A DNA stretch of 64,000 nt from contig JAQYVZ010000006.1 in assembly GCA_030145205.1 (NCBI GenBank), positions 1 through 64,000 of the forward strand, given 5' to 3'. Shown here in pieces: positions 8,705 to 17,692 of this stretch. The translations under genes and the position numbers were made by a program. The notes beneath the pieces are model-generated. The model searched no databases. It saw only the letters and a program-made list of their open reading frames with translations, and was not told the DNA's origin. This stretch comes from Desulfuromonadales bacterium (GTDB lineage Bacteria > Desulfobacterota > Desulfuromonadia > Desulfuromonadales > BM103). Each line of letters begins with the position of its first letter. The first letter of the stretch is position 1.

Positions 8705-8749
8705 TCAAAAGACCTGTGCTGTAGAGCAAGTTGGACCAAAATCGATAGT

Positions 8750-9667
8750 TTACCGAAAGATTCCAGCGAGATTTTCATTCAGGAGCCAAACCAAAACACC
8801 GGCACAGCCAAGAGCCATAGCCGTTAACCACCACAGGCGTTGCTGCTTATAACCTGCCGGCTGTCGTGCCAGTTCGCGTCCGGCCCGCCGCACCTCACGC
8901 CGCGTCAGGCGACCGACACTGTCAGCATAACCGATCAAAAGGGTCCGATCACACAGGAGATTAATCAGCCTGGGAACGCCACCACTCAACCGATGGATTG
9001 CGCGTATCGCCGCCGGTGTAAACAGCTCTCCGTCCGGGCGACCCGCAATCTTGAGTCGGTGACGAATATAATCGCGACTGTCCTGCAGATCAAGCGGTGC
9101 CAGATGGTAACGCACGGCAACCCTCTGATTGAGTTGGCGCAATTCTGGACGGTCCATAACCTGCGCCAGTTCGGGCTGCCCAGCGAGAACAATCTGGATC
9201 AGCTTCTCCGTTTCCGTTTCCAGGTTGGAGAGCAAACGAATTTGCTCCAGGACATCACCTGAGAGATTCTGGGCCTCGTCGATCACAAGCACCGGAACAC
9301 GATCGGCCCGGCTTTCTTCCAGCAGAAACTGGTTGAGGGCGTCCACCAGCTCGGCAAGGGTCTCGCCCTGCACCGGAACACCGAACTCACCATTGATGTT
9401 GCGCAACAGTTCGAGCGCGGTCAGGCGCGGATTGAAGATCAATGCAACCTGGAATTTAACGGAATCAAGTTCACCAAGAAAAGTTCTCAGTATCGTAGTT
9501 TTACCTGTTCCGACCTCACCCGTTACTTCAATAAAGCCAACCCGGTTCTGCACCCCGTAGAGCAGATGGGCGTACACCTCCCGGTGGATCTTGCTGAGAT
9601 AGAGAAATTGTGGATTCGGGGTCAGGTTAAACGGCTTGACCTGTAATCCGAAAAACTGTGTGTACAT
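8750..9667 (-). CDS. gspA: GspA/ExeA-like AAA ATPase with C-terminal membrane anchor
   Basis: A 305-residue ATPase. It starts MYTQFFGLQVKPFNLTPNP, a signature of the ExeA family. Walker A is GEVGTGKTT (50-58), Walker B is VLVIDEAQNL (about 126-135), and the sensor region contains GQPELAQVM. A hydrophobic segment near 277-297 (WWLTAMALGCAGVLVWLL) anchors it in the membrane. Full-length ExeA carries a periplasmic peptidoglycan-binding domain after this helix. It is absent here: only about 10 residues remain, so this is the short form. It is the partner of the adjacent gspB. A second, soluble paralogue is in the Che cluster (51458-52270). Confidence 0.88.
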   Translation of the reverse strand: MYTQFFGLQVKPFNLTPNPQFLYLSKIHREVYAHLLYGVQNRVGFIEVTGEVGTGKTTILRTFLGELDSVKFQVALIFNPRLTALELLRNINGEFGVPVQGETLAELVDALNQFLLEESRADRVPVLVIDEAQNLSGDVLEQIRLLSNLETETEKLIQIVLAGQPELAQVMDRPELRQLNQRVAVRYHLAPLDLQDSRDYIRHRLKIAGRPDGELFTPAAIRAIHRLSGGVPRLINLLCDRTLLIGYADSVGRLTRREVRRAGRELARQPAGYKQQRLWWLTAMALGCAGVLVWLLNENLAGIFR

Positions 9668-9770
9668 CGCTCACTCACCTGACAGGTTCAGACAAACCAT
9701 CTCGGGGCATTTTCCATTGACTTCGACCAATTTGCAAGCTTCGACTTGAGCCTGAAATATATCATCAAGT

Positions 9771-9799
9771 TTGCAGAAGGAAACCCTGTAAGATATGAT
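9771..9799 (+). promoter_or_regulatory. Sigma-70-type promoter of glgP
   Basis: TTGCAG (9771-9776), a 17-base spacer, then TATGAT (9794-9799), 73 bases before the glgP ATG. It lies in the divergent region shared with gspA. Confidence 0.55.
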
Positions 9800-9871
9800 A
9801 TTCTTTCTAGCTGAAGAATCGACAATTATCACATCAGCCGCCAGGCTGCCCCATCAAGGACCAAGAGAACA

Positions 9872-11587
9872 ATGAAAAACTGGAGACGCTTTACCGAAGG
9901 CGAGCGGATCGCTTATTTCTCAATGGAAATCGGCTTAACCACGGAGATCCCGACATACAGCGGCGGTCTCGGAGTTCTGGCCGGCGATACCATCAAAAGC
10001 GCGGCCGACCTGAAGCTGCCGCTGGTTGCTGTCACCCTGCTGAGCCGCAAGGGCTACTTCAAACAGTCTTTTACCAAAGAAGGCTGGCAGGTCGAAGAGC
10101 CGGTCAAGTGGGAACCGGAAGAGATGCTGGAGCTGTTGCCCGGCAAAACTCTGGTTACCATCGAACAACGGGATGTCAAGGTGCAGGCCTGGCTTTACCG
10201 GGTCAAAAGCCCCACCGGCGGCGAACTGCCCGTTCTTTTCCTCGACACCGACATTCCCGGCAACCTGCCGGAGGATCGTAAGATTACCGACCACCTCTAC
10301 GGCGGTGATCGTGCCTACCGCCTCAAGCAGGAGATTGTACTCGGCATCGGCGGCGCGCGCCTGTTGCGGATTCTCGGCTTCCAGATCCGCAAATATCATC
10401 TCAACGAGGGTCATGCCAGCCTGCTGACTTTGGAACTGCTCAATCGCCACCGTCGCCCGGTCGAAGACACCTGGGACGAACGCGCGTCATGGGACACCTA
10501 CAAGGTCCAGGAAAAATGTGTATTTACGACCCACACTCCGGTTGAAGCAGGGCATGACCGCTTCGACTATGACCTGGTGGAAAAAATCATGGGGCCGGTT
10601 ATTCCCTACCCGCTGCTGAAAGAACTGGGTGGACAGGATCAGCTGAACATGACGATGCTGGCCTTGAATCTTTCCCATTACGTCAACGGCGTCGCCAAAA
10701 AGCATGGCGAGGTCTCCCAGGCGCTCTTCCCCGGCTTTGAGATTCATTCGATCACCAACGGGGTGCACCCTTTTACCTGGACGTCCCCTTACCTGATGTC
10801 CCTGTTCGACACCTACCTGCCCGGTTGGGCCAACGAACCGGAGCTGCTGGTACGGATCGACCTGATCCCGGATGAGGAACTCTGGGAAGCCCACTGCGGG
10901 GCCAAGGCATACCTGTTTCAATACATCAGCGAAATCACCAACGGTGTCCAGCTTGACCCCGATGTCCTGACCATCGGCTTTGCCAGACGGGCCACGGCCT
11001 ACAAACGTGCCAACATGATTTTCACCGACCCGGAAAAGCTCCTGGAGCTCGGCGATGGCAAGATCCAGCTGGTATATGCCGGCAAAGCCCATCCGAACGA
11101 TGATAATGGCAAGCGCATGATTCAGGAGATCAGGAAACAAGCCGACTATTTTGGCGACCGGCTCAAAATCGTCTACCTGCCGAATTACAACATGGATGTC
11201 GCCAGCCGACTGATCCCAGGTGTGGACGTCTGGCTCAACAACCCGTTACGGCCCCTGGAAGCCTCAGGAACCAGCGGGATGAAGGCAGCCTTGAATGGCG
11301 TACCGAACTTCAGTGTGCTGGACGGCTGGTGGATCGAGGGACATATCGAGAATGTCACCGGCTGGGCGATCGGCCCGCCGCCGACAGAGACTTCCACCGA
11401 CGTGACCACATCGGACGAAGACGTCGAGGATCTTTACAAAAAACTGGAGGAGGTCATCGTCCCGCTCTATTACCAAGACAAAAAAGGCTGGATCCAGGTG
11501 ATGAAATCGGCGATTGGCAAGAATGCCTACTACTTCAACACCCACGTCATGATGCGACGTTATGTGACGGACGCTTACCTGCGGTAG
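9872..11587 (+). CDS. glgP: Alpha-glucan (glycogen/maltodextrin) phosphorylase, short GT35 form
   Basis: A 571-residue phosphorylase that releases glucose-1-phosphate from alpha-1,4-glucans. It is the short bacterial/archaeal type, not the roughly 800-residue E. coli form. The N-terminus carries IAYFSMEIGLTTEIPTYSGG. Other landmarks are YHLNEGHASLLTLE (active-site His), TNGVHPFTW, and FARRATAYKRANMIF. EASGTSGMKAALNG (463-476) contains Lys471, expected to hold pyridoxal phosphate. Its own promoter is at 9771 and a terminator follows at 11663, so it is likely a single-gene unit. Other glycogen genes are not in the window. Confidence 0.93.
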   Translation: MKNWRRFTEGERIAYFSMEIGLTTEIPTYSGGLGVLAGDTIKSAADLKLPLVAVTLLSRKGYFKQSFTKEGWQVEEPVKWEPEEMLELLPGKTLVTIEQRDVKVQAWLYRVKSPTGGELPVLFLDTDIPGNLPEDRKITDHLYGGDRAYRLKQEIVLGIGGARLLRILGFQIRKYHLNEGHASLLTLELLNRHRRPVEDTWDERASWDTYKVQEKCVFTTHTPVEAGHDRFDYDLVEKIMGPVIPYPLLKELGGQDQLNMTMLALNLSHYVNGVAKKHGEVSQALFPGFEIHSITNGVHPFTWTSPYLMSLFDTYLPGWANEPELLVRIDLIPDEELWEAHCGAKAYLFQYISEITNGVQLDPDVLTIGFARRATAYKRANMIFTDPEKLLELGDGKIQLVYAGKAHPNDDNGKRMIQEIRKQADYFGDRLKIVYLPNYNMDVASRLIPGVDVWLNNPLRPLEASGTSGMKAALNGVPNFSVLDGWWIEGHIENVTGWAIGPPPTETSTDVTTSDEDVEDLYKKLEEVIVPLYYQDKKGWIQVMKSAIGKNAYYFNTHVMMRRYVTDAYLR

Positions 11588-11662
11588 GAAAAAACACGCA
11601 CCACGGAGGCCACAGAGGCCGCGGAGCGAAGTCTTTCTTTAAATCATCCATCCCTAACACGA

Positions 11663-11712
11663 CCCTCTCCTTTAGACCCTGCGGGTCCGTCAAGGGAGAG
11701 GGCGTTTTTTTG
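11663..11712 (+). terminator. Rho-independent terminator after glgP
   Basis: Outer stem CCCTCTCC (11663-11670) / GGAGAGGG (11695-11702), inner stem GACCC-TGC-GGGTC (11675-11687), then CGTTTTTTT. The outer stem matches the hairpin at 3207-3227, suggesting a dispersed terminator-like repeat family. Confidence 0.85.
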
Positions 11713-11714
11713 TT

Positions 11715-12980
11715 TCAGGAAACTTTGGCTGCATTTTTGCCAGCCAGATAACCTGTCGACCAGCAGACCTGCAGGTTGAATCCTCCGGTCGGGCCATCCA
11801 GGTCAATTATTTCACCGGCGAAATAGAGGTTATCCACCTGTTTGGAGCGCATGCTGCGCATGTCGATCCCCGACAGTTCGACCCCACCGGCAGTGACGAT
11901 GGCGCGTTTAAAATCGCCGCAGCTTTTGACAGTGAGCGGCAGTTCTTTGAACAGAGAGAGTAGCCGACGGCGCTCTTCCCGGGTCACAGAGTGACACTTC
12001 TTCTCCGGCGGGATTTCGGATAACCGGATGAACAGAGGAATCATGTCCCGCGGCAGCAGGCCGCCGAGGACGTTGCGGAAATCCCGGTTGCTCTGTTGCT
12101 CCAGTTCCCGTTGAATGCGCCGATCGAAGGTCTCTGGGTCAACTGCCGGCTTGAGGTCGAGAGACAGCCTTACCGGGCCCTGTTGTAGCGCCTTGCGGAT
12201 CGCAGCACTCATGTCGAGTACAATCGGACCGCCGATACCGCTGCGGGTAAAAAAAGCCTCGCCGAAGCGTTCATCAAGTTCCCTGCCGTTCTGCAGAAGG
12301 GTGATGCGCACGTTACGGAGGTTGAAATTACAGACCTCGGAGGTCCACTCCTCGACCAGTTTGACAGCGACCAGGGAGGGCACCGGCTTGGCCACACTGT
12401 GGCCTGTCTGACGGGCCCAGCGATACCCGTCACCGGTGCAGCCGGTCTCGCGATAGGACAGCCCGCCCGTTGCGACAATGACGCGGTCGGCAACGACTTC
12501 ACCTTGTGCAGTCTGGACGGCATCGACGTGGTTCTCCGACAGCCGAAGTCCGGTCACATCAGTGGCGGTGGCCAGAGTCACCCCCGCCTCGGCAACAAAC
12601 CGTTCAAGCGCCTTGAGAACATCTCGTGCGCCCCCTTTTGCCGGGAACACCCGCCCACCTCGCTCGATATTCAGGGGCAAACCATACTGTTCGAAGAAAT
12701 CGATCGTTTCGGTCACACCAAACGCATAGAGTGCAGTTAGAAACGCCTTGCCATTCCGGCCAAAGTGTTCCACGAATTTCCGTGGATCAGTTTCACTGTT
12801 GGTCACGTTGCAGCGTCCCTTGCCGGTAATCAGCAGCTTTGCTCCACAACGGTGGTTCTTCTCCAGCAGCAGAACCTCGGCGCCTTCACGCGCAGCCATC
12901 CCCGCTGCAAACAGTCCGGCAGGTCCGCCGCCGACAACGACCACATCATAACGGCGCTGTAATAGTCTCTTTTCACTCAT
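11715..12980 (-). CDS. BaiN/HI0933-like FAD-dependent oxidoreductase
   Basis: A 421-residue flavoprotein of the HI0933/YhiN (BaiN-like) family. The N-terminal Rossmann motif is VVVVGGGPAGLFAAGMAA followed by the acidic end of strand 2 (LLLEK). GKGRCNVTN at about 52-60 is the family signature. VIVATGGLSYRETGCTGDGY binds FAD. The C-terminus FAGEIIDLDGPTGGFNLQ is also diagnostic. The physiological substrate is unknown for most members; calls such as 'aminoacetone oxidase' are not well founded. It overlaps the upstream MFS gene by 4 bases, so the two are translationally coupled. Confidence 0.9.
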   Translation of the reverse strand: MSEKRLLQRRYDVVVVGGGPAGLFAAGMAAREGAEVLLLEKNHRCGAKLLITGKGRCNVTNSETDPRKFVEHFGRNGKAFLTALYAFGVTETIDFFEQYGLPLNIERGGRVFPAKGGARDVLKALERFVAEAGVTLATATDVTGLRLSENHVDAVQTAQGEVVADRVIVATGGLSYRETGCTGDGYRWARQTGHSVAKPVPSLVAVKLVEEWTSEVCNFNLRNVRITLLQNGRELDERFGEAFFTRSGIGGPIVLDMSAAIRKALQQGPVRLSLDLKPAVDPETFDRRIQRELEQQSNRDFRNVLGGLLPRDMIPLFIRLSEIPPEKKCHSVTREERRRLLSLFKELPLTVKSCGDFKRAIVTAGGVELSGIDMRSMRSKQVDNLYFAGEIIDLDGPTGGFNLQVCWSTGYLAGKNAAKVS

Positions 12981-14395
12981 TTTGATTTTCCCGTCAAAGA
13001 AGCACTCTCAACGCTAATTTTCCTGTGCGAACCCTGTCCTCGCAACGCACGACCTGCATATAGCAATAACACCAACAGGCAGACCAGGAAGAACCCGGGG
13101 AACCAGAGCATCGATTCAATAAAAACCTGGTTCTTGACAACCTCTGCTGACATACCCTTAGTCGTCAAATCAATCCGCGAGTTCAAAAACGCCAGCAGCA
13201 AGGAATAAAGAATGCCCACGGAACCGTAGCCAAGGTTGAAAAACAGGCCCTTGAAACTCAGTACCGTGGCGCGCTGTTCGGAGCTGGTGGCGCGGTTCAG
13301 GTAGTAGCTCAGGAAAAACCCGACAAAGTACATGTTGGCAAACAGGATCAGAGCCGGAACCAGTCCAACAATCGGCCAGAAAAAAGTCATACCAATCATT
13401 CCGGCAATAACCAGGACACTAACCAGACCCAGAATATAGACCGGCGTGCGCCGCTCCGCCAGGGAGCGAGCATAACGCGGCACGATAAATCCCAGCATCG
13501 CCAAGCCGGAGCCGATCAATCCGAATAACGCCTCCGGCAAATCGATCAGGCGGTAGTACTGGCTGTTCATGGTCAGGAGCATGCGGATCACGCTATCGAA
13601 CAGCAATCCGAACAGGATGACAATCAACACGAAAGGGGTTCGAAAAATCCAGCGGCCAGCGTCGTACATCAGCCGGGAAGCGGTCTTGATCGATGTCGTC
13701 TCCGGAGTACCCGACTCTGTGCCAGGGACACTCTCTTCACGCATCAGCAGGGTTGTCGCTAACGTCAGCAGTGCCATTCCCATGGTCAGGGCGATCGGGA
13801 TCCGCAGGGTCATCTCACGGGTGACCAGCAGGTCCATCTGGAAGAAATCGGCCAGCGTCTGCATCAGGTGCAGGTCATACACAGCGCCACCGATCGCCAT
13901 GGCCAGCACAAAACCAACCGACTGCATCTGGATCTGCCTCTCGAGAACCAGACCCCAGTCTTCAGGATTCCCTTCCCGCTTCAGGGCATCGTACCCCAAG
14001 GCCTCATCGGCACCGCTGGCTGATGCCTCGGCCAGACCGCTGAGCACACGGTTCAATACGAACACGGCGAATAGCAGGTTGGTGTTGCCCCGCGGCACAA
14101 ACAGCAGCAGACTGATCTCGGCTACCATCAGAATCGCCGCAAAACGCAGCAGACTGCGTCGCCCGAAGGTGTCAGCCAATGCTCCGGAAGGTACCTCGCA
14201 TGCAACAATGGTCGCCGCCCAGATTGCGTTCAGGATAGCAAATTGCGACAGGCTGAGACCGAAATCGAGGAACAGGACCGTAAAGACCGGGTAATAGAAA
14301 CGCGCATTGAAAAACACCCGGAATGCCATAAACAGACGCACATTGCGGATGGCGAAGGGCGATGTGTTTGAAGAGGAAACAGTCTGCATGGACAC
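12977..14395 (-). CDS. Major facilitator superfamily transporter
   Basis: A 472-residue protein with about 12 hydrophobic segments. The N-terminal half has the MFS loop motif ALADTFGRRSLLRF, near residues 75-88, where conserved G-R-R residues follow the second or third helix. The central loop (about 225-240) is polar. The C-terminal tail is basic. The substrate cannot be deduced. It begins at MSMQTV or the ATG two codons later. It overlaps the flavoprotein gene by 4 bases (12977-12980), so the two form an operon. The divergent methyltransferase starts 128 bases away. Confidence 0.88.
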   Translation of the reverse strand: MSMQTVSSSNTSPFAIRNVRLFMAFRVFFNARFYYPVFTVLFLDFGLSLSQFAILNAIWAATIVACEVPSGALADTFGRRSLLRFAAILMVAEISLLLFVPRGNTNLLFAVFVLNRVLSGLAEASASGADEALGYDALKREGNPEDWGLVLERQIQMQSVGFVLAMAIGGAVYDLHLMQTLADFFQMDLLVTREMTLRIPIALTMGMALLTLATTLLMREESVPGTESGTPETTSIKTASRLMYDAGRWIFRTPFVLIVILFGLLFDSVIRMLLTMNSQYYRLIDLPEALFGLIGSGLAMLGFIVPRYARSLAERRTPVYILGLVSVLVIAGMIGMTFFWPIVGLVPALILFANMYFVGFFLSYYLNRATSSEQRATVLSFKGLFFNLGYGSVGILYSLLLAFLNSRIDLTTKGMSAEVVKNQVFIESMLWFPGFFLVCLLVLLLYAGRALRGQGSHRKISVESASLTGKSK

Positions 14396-14523
14396 TTTCA
14401 GCGCAGCTTAAAAGTCTCTCAGAATTTATGATTGACATCCCCCCGGCCCGGAGGTACACCAAACGTCAGGAACGATGAAACAGGGCGGTGCTTTGTCCGC
14501 CGCAGGCACGCAAGGAGAAACCG

Positions 14524-15204
14524 ATGGTCCAGGATCCGCTCAACCGGTTTATCGCCACCATCAACACTCACTTTCCCCTGGCCGGGAAAAGTGTCCTGGA
14601 GATCGGTTGCGGCAAAGGTCGGGTTACCCGTGATCTGGCTGCTTTCGCCCGGGAAGTCATCGCGACCGACCCTGACGCCACTGCGATTGCGGCAGCCCGC
14701 GGCTCCGTACCAGCGGACAATGTCACCTTCATCGTGACCGAGGATGGCCTCCCCTCTGCCCCACCCGCCAGCTTTGACGCAGTGCTCTACACTCTCTCCC
14801 TGCATCACGTCCCGGAAGCGGCAATGGTGGCAAGCCTGCAGAAAGCGGGGCAGCTGCTCCGTCCCGGCGGGGTCATCATTGTGGTGGAGCCGGGGGATGG
14901 TGGCAGCTTCAACGAAGCGAAGCAGCGCTTCGGTGCCGGCAGCGGCGACGAAGGGCCTCTCAAGGCCGCAGCCACCCGTGCCATGCAGGCCCTGCCCGGT
15001 TGGCATCTCGGCGACACCATTCTCTTCCAGACGCACTTCCTGTTCGACGATGAACAGGACTTCTGCCGCAGCAAGCTACCAGATTACCAGAACCTTGCCG
15101 CACCAGAACAGCAGGAGGTCATGGCCTTTCTGGGCCAGCATAAGACAGACGAGGGCATTCTGCTCTCATCCGACCGCTGTCTGAACATCCTCACCAAAGT
15201 CTGA
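14524..15204 (+). CDS. Class I SAM-dependent methyltransferase
   Basis: A 226-residue protein with a UbiE/Methyltransf_11-like core. Motif I is VLEIGCGKGRV (24-34), binding S-adenosylmethionine. The acidic end of strand 2 is ATDPDA, and FDAVLYTLSLHHV is the motif IV region. The substrate is unknown. ATG 14524 is chosen over an earlier in-frame start because AAGGAG lies 6 bases upstream and the extension (LCPPQARKEKP) looks non-coding. It is convergent with the exonuclease gene; only 17 bases separate their stops. Confidence 0.88.
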   Translation: MVQDPLNRFIATINTHFPLAGKSVLEIGCGKGRVTRDLAAFAREVIATDPDATAIAAARGSVPADNVTFIVTEDGLPSAPPASFDAVLYTLSLHHVPEAAMVASLQKAGQLLRPGGVIIVVEPGDGGSFNEAKQRFGAGSGDEGPLKAAATRAMQALPGWHLGDTILFQTHFLFDDEQDFCRSKLPDYQNLAAPEQQEVMAFLGQHKTDEGILLSSDRCLNILTKV

Positions 15205-15221
15205 CGTCTGACAGCTTGCAA

Positions 15222-15899
15222 CTAAAAGTCGAACAGAGAACCCTGTACAGCAGGCTCCGCAGCGGGTTTAGTGCCGGTCATCCGATCGCAGGCAACCAGC
15301 CAGAGCTGCCGGGTCAGGTCGATATCATAGCGCGAATCGTGCAGACGTCCGTCATCAACCTCAATGCCGCAGTACCGGGCAACAGTCGCCAGCTTGAAGT
15401 TCGTCAGCTGTCCCCTCTCATCCTTCAGAATCTGCGCCCAGATCAGCATCACATCCAGGGAGGGGTACCAGAACCAGCTGCCCAAAAAGCGATCGTTATT
15501 CTTTTCCCAGAAGCGGCGCAAAAAAGGCATGTCGAAACTGTGAGAGTTGTAGCCGACGAACTGCAGCTTGTCACTCTTGTTGTACGGGTCGACGTAACGA
15601 GCCAACAACTCCTTGAAGGCAGCAAAGGTCTCAAAGGGGTCATCAAAAACCTGTCCTTCAACCTTGAGACAGTTCGGATCATCAGCAGGTAGAAACTGGC
15701 GACGATCGAAACCGGTCACCTTCAAGGCTTCGTCTTCGATCACATCGTCCCTGAAGGGGCGAATGAAATAATCAAAATACTCTTTAACCTCGTCGCCGAC
15801 CTGCACACAACCGGAGAGCTGAATCAACCCGTTTCGTTCGGGGCTGGTGCCAGTGGTTTCGACATCAACGAACAGTAATTTATCTGTTTGCACTGTCAT
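15222..15899 (-). CDS. 3'-5' exonuclease, DEDDh family
   Basis: A 225-residue exonuclease resembling the DnaQ/RNase T superfamily. The first catalytic motif is VDVETTG (Asp12, Glu14). The middle Asp lies in HSFDMPFLRRFWEK, and the final His-Asp motif is HDSRYDIDLTRQLW. The short C-terminal tail has no extra domain. It is not fused to a polymerase or helicase. Whether the substrate is DNA or RNA is not clear. The gene stands alone between the convergent methyltransferase and the divergent Cys-rich gene. Confidence 0.85.
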   Translation of the reverse strand: MTVQTDKLLFVDVETTGTSPERNGLIQLSGCVQVGDEVKEYFDYFIRPFRDDVIEDEALKVTGFDRRQFLPADDPNCLKVEGQVFDDPFETFAAFKELLARYVDPYNKSDKLQFVGYNSHSFDMPFLRRFWEKNNDRFLGSWFWYPSLDVMLIWAQILKDERGQLTNFKLATVARYCGIEVDDGRLHDSRYDIDLTRQLWLVACDRMTGTKPAAEPAVQGSLFDF

Positions 15900-16141
15900 A
15901 TCAGCGTCTTGCTCCTCTCAATTCATTTCCTTGAGATTAACAGGATTTGACCTGAAATGAAACTGCGACGCAACGGGGAAGCGACAACATTCTGAAACGA
16001 TAACAAACAAGCCTCCTCAAGGCTAAAAACATCAAATTAACGAGCACTTATCCTATATATATTGTCAAGAAAATCTTATTGTGGAAAAATACGCAATCTA
16101 GGTTTTGATATTTAATTATAGACTTGGGAGGTCATAAACAA

Positions 16142-16558
16142 ATGAAGCGCCACACGATCAATAAGTTGATTTTCTGTTTTTTCCTATTTTCCTGCTGTCT
16201 GCTGGTAGGACTACCTGTTCATAGTGGAGAAGATCATCAGCACGACCCTGGCTACAGATACATCTGTGGCTGTGCCATGGCAACAGGCTGCCAACTTTCA
16301 TACGATCATCCGGGGAAATGCCCTTGCGGCAAGCCCCTGTTTAAAAAGAAAATCATCAAGGAAGATGAAAAATATTACTACATCTCCCGCAGCACAAAAT
16401 CCGGCTGTGATTGTTCTGAGCACTCGGAAGACAAGACCAAATGTCGCTGCGGTGCTGAGCTCTTCGCCCTGGAAAAGAAACCCAAAACCACTTATGACTG
16501 TTTCAAGAATGGTGGTTGCGTTCTCAACAAGGATGGCGAAGAGGGACATGGGGGCTAA
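16142..16558 (+). CDS. Secreted Cys-rich protein with two HMBD-like metal-binding repeats
   Basis: A 138-residue protein. It starts MKRHTINKLIFCFFLFSCC, with a basic start and a hydrophobic core to about residue 24, so it is likely exported. GGGAGGT lies about 10 bases before ATG 16142. The mature part has two related units: YRYICGCAMATGC...HPGKCPCGKPLF and YYYISRSTKSGCDC...KTKCRCGAELF. They recall the heavy-metal-binding domain that fronts some CopA/CusB proteins (CPMHP...PGKCPKCGM). A third Cys pair follows (YDCFKNGGCV). Metal binding is inferred from this pattern. The gene is flanked by AT-rich DNA upstream and a bidirectional terminator downstream, so it is monocistronic. Confidence 0.7.
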   Translation: MKRHTINKLIFCFFLFSCCLLVGLPVHSGEDHQHDPGYRYICGCAMATGCQLSYDHPGKCPCGKPLFKKKIIKEDEKYYYISRSTKSGCDCSEHSEDKTKCRCGAELFALEKKPKTTYDCFKNGGCVLNKDGEEGHGG

Positions 16559-16584
16559 ACCCTCTTCTCGATAAGTGATTACGT

Positions 16585-16625
16585 AAAAGGGGATGTCGAA
16601 AGACATCCCCTTTTCTCTTTTTTTA
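16585..16625. terminator. Bidirectional terminator with GAAA tetraloop
   Basis: Perfect 13-bp stem AAAAGGGGATGTC (16585-16597) / GACATCCCCTTTT (16602-16614) closed by a GAAA loop, with a T-rich tract on the plus side and A/T on the other. It separates the convergent Cys-rich and M48 genes. Confidence 0.9.
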
Positions 16626-16666
16626 CCTCTCTTGTTTCCGCAACAAAACAGTAACACGCCCCAGCT

Positions 16667-17692
16667 TCACTCTGCAGGTTCCTGCATTCTCACGATGCGC
16701 TCCTGTGTTCCTGGGTGTGTTGATAAGTAATCAGACCAACCACTCTCGCTGCTGTCTGGCCCAGGATTCTGATGCGATCGGTGCAGCTTCTCCAAAATCG
16801 CGATGAACGGTGCGGTGGACAGCCCCTGACTACGTAAATAGGCGGCAGCAATGTCATCCGCCTCCCGTTCCATATCGCGAGAGAACTTGGTTTCAACCAG
16901 CACTGCGGGCAACGTTGCCGCCAGGGCAGAGACTGACGTCAGATCACCGGTAAGTGTCGCAACAACCAGACCGGCGCCCATGTTCTGGAAGATGCGTCGC
17001 ATAATGTGACGGCCCTTGACATGACCAATTTCATGAGCCAGGACCGCGGTCAGCTCCTGTTCATTGTCGACCAATGCAACAAACTGATCGGTCACCACCA
17101 CAAGGCCGCCCGGCAGGGCCAGGGCGTTGGCGCCCATTTGCGGTGAGGATCTGAAAGCTAATGCGCACCCCTGCTCTTCCAGAGACGCACACACTCGGTC
17201 GAAAATTGTCTGGATCTCTGCTTGGCGCGTCTCCGGCAAAGTGCTTGGAACGAACAGGGAGCCATCGAGCAGCGCCAGGGATTCCCGTCCCAGAACCTCC
17301 TCCGTTGCCGGCGGAAGGGCGTGAGCGGCCGTTTCGGCCATCAAAGGGACCCCGTACTGGATAAAGCCCCAGACCACGCCAACCGTCAGCAGCAGAGCGA
17401 CAAACGCCAGCTTCAGACTGTTCTCCCAACGATGCAGAACCCGTTGCGAAGAATCCTCATTCCCTTCGAGGTGTCGGACAAAGGCGCCATCCGGCAATTC
17501 ACAATTTCCACCGTCCGGCAAATACACGGTGCGATCAAGCGAAGCCAGCGGCGCTGACACCCGGATCGTATCAAGCGGCCAGGAGCACTGCCCCTGGGGA
17601 CCACTCAAGTAAAGGGAATCGTCCCGAATCGTCAACAGGACTGAATGCCGTACGGAGGATTTACCGTTGTAGTAGTTGGCTCTAGCTTCCAT
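16667..17692 (-). CDS. M48-family zinc metallopeptidase, membrane-anchored
   Basis: A 341-residue protease. Residues 1-80 form a small N-terminal domain (DUF7092-like, YYNGKSSVRHSVLL). One membrane span lies at about 95-113. The zinc motif HEIGH is at 220-224, followed by the third ligand in MEREADDIAAAYL. The arrangement places the catalytic domain outside the cytoplasm. Members degrade or mature periplasmic or outer-membrane proteins (compare BepA/LoiP), but the substrate here is unknown. The start codon overlaps the stop of the DUF898 gene by one base, so both are co-translated. Confidence 0.9.
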   Translation of the reverse strand: MEARANYYNGKSSVRHSVLLTIRDDSLYLSGPQGQCSWPLDTIRVSAPLASLDRTVYLPDGGNCELPDGAFVRHLEGNEDSSQRVLHRWENSLKLAFVALLLTVGVVWGFIQYGVPLMAETAAHALPPATEEVLGRESLALLDGSLFVPSTLPETRQAEIQTIFDRVCASLEEQGCALAFRSSPQMGANALALPGGLVVVTDQFVALVDNEQELTAVLAHEIGHVKGRHIMRRIFQNMGAGLVVATLTGDLTSVSALAATLPAVLVETKFSRDMEREADDIAAAYLRSQGLSTAPFIAILEKLHRSHQNPGPDSSESGWSDYLSTHPGTQERIVRMQEPAE

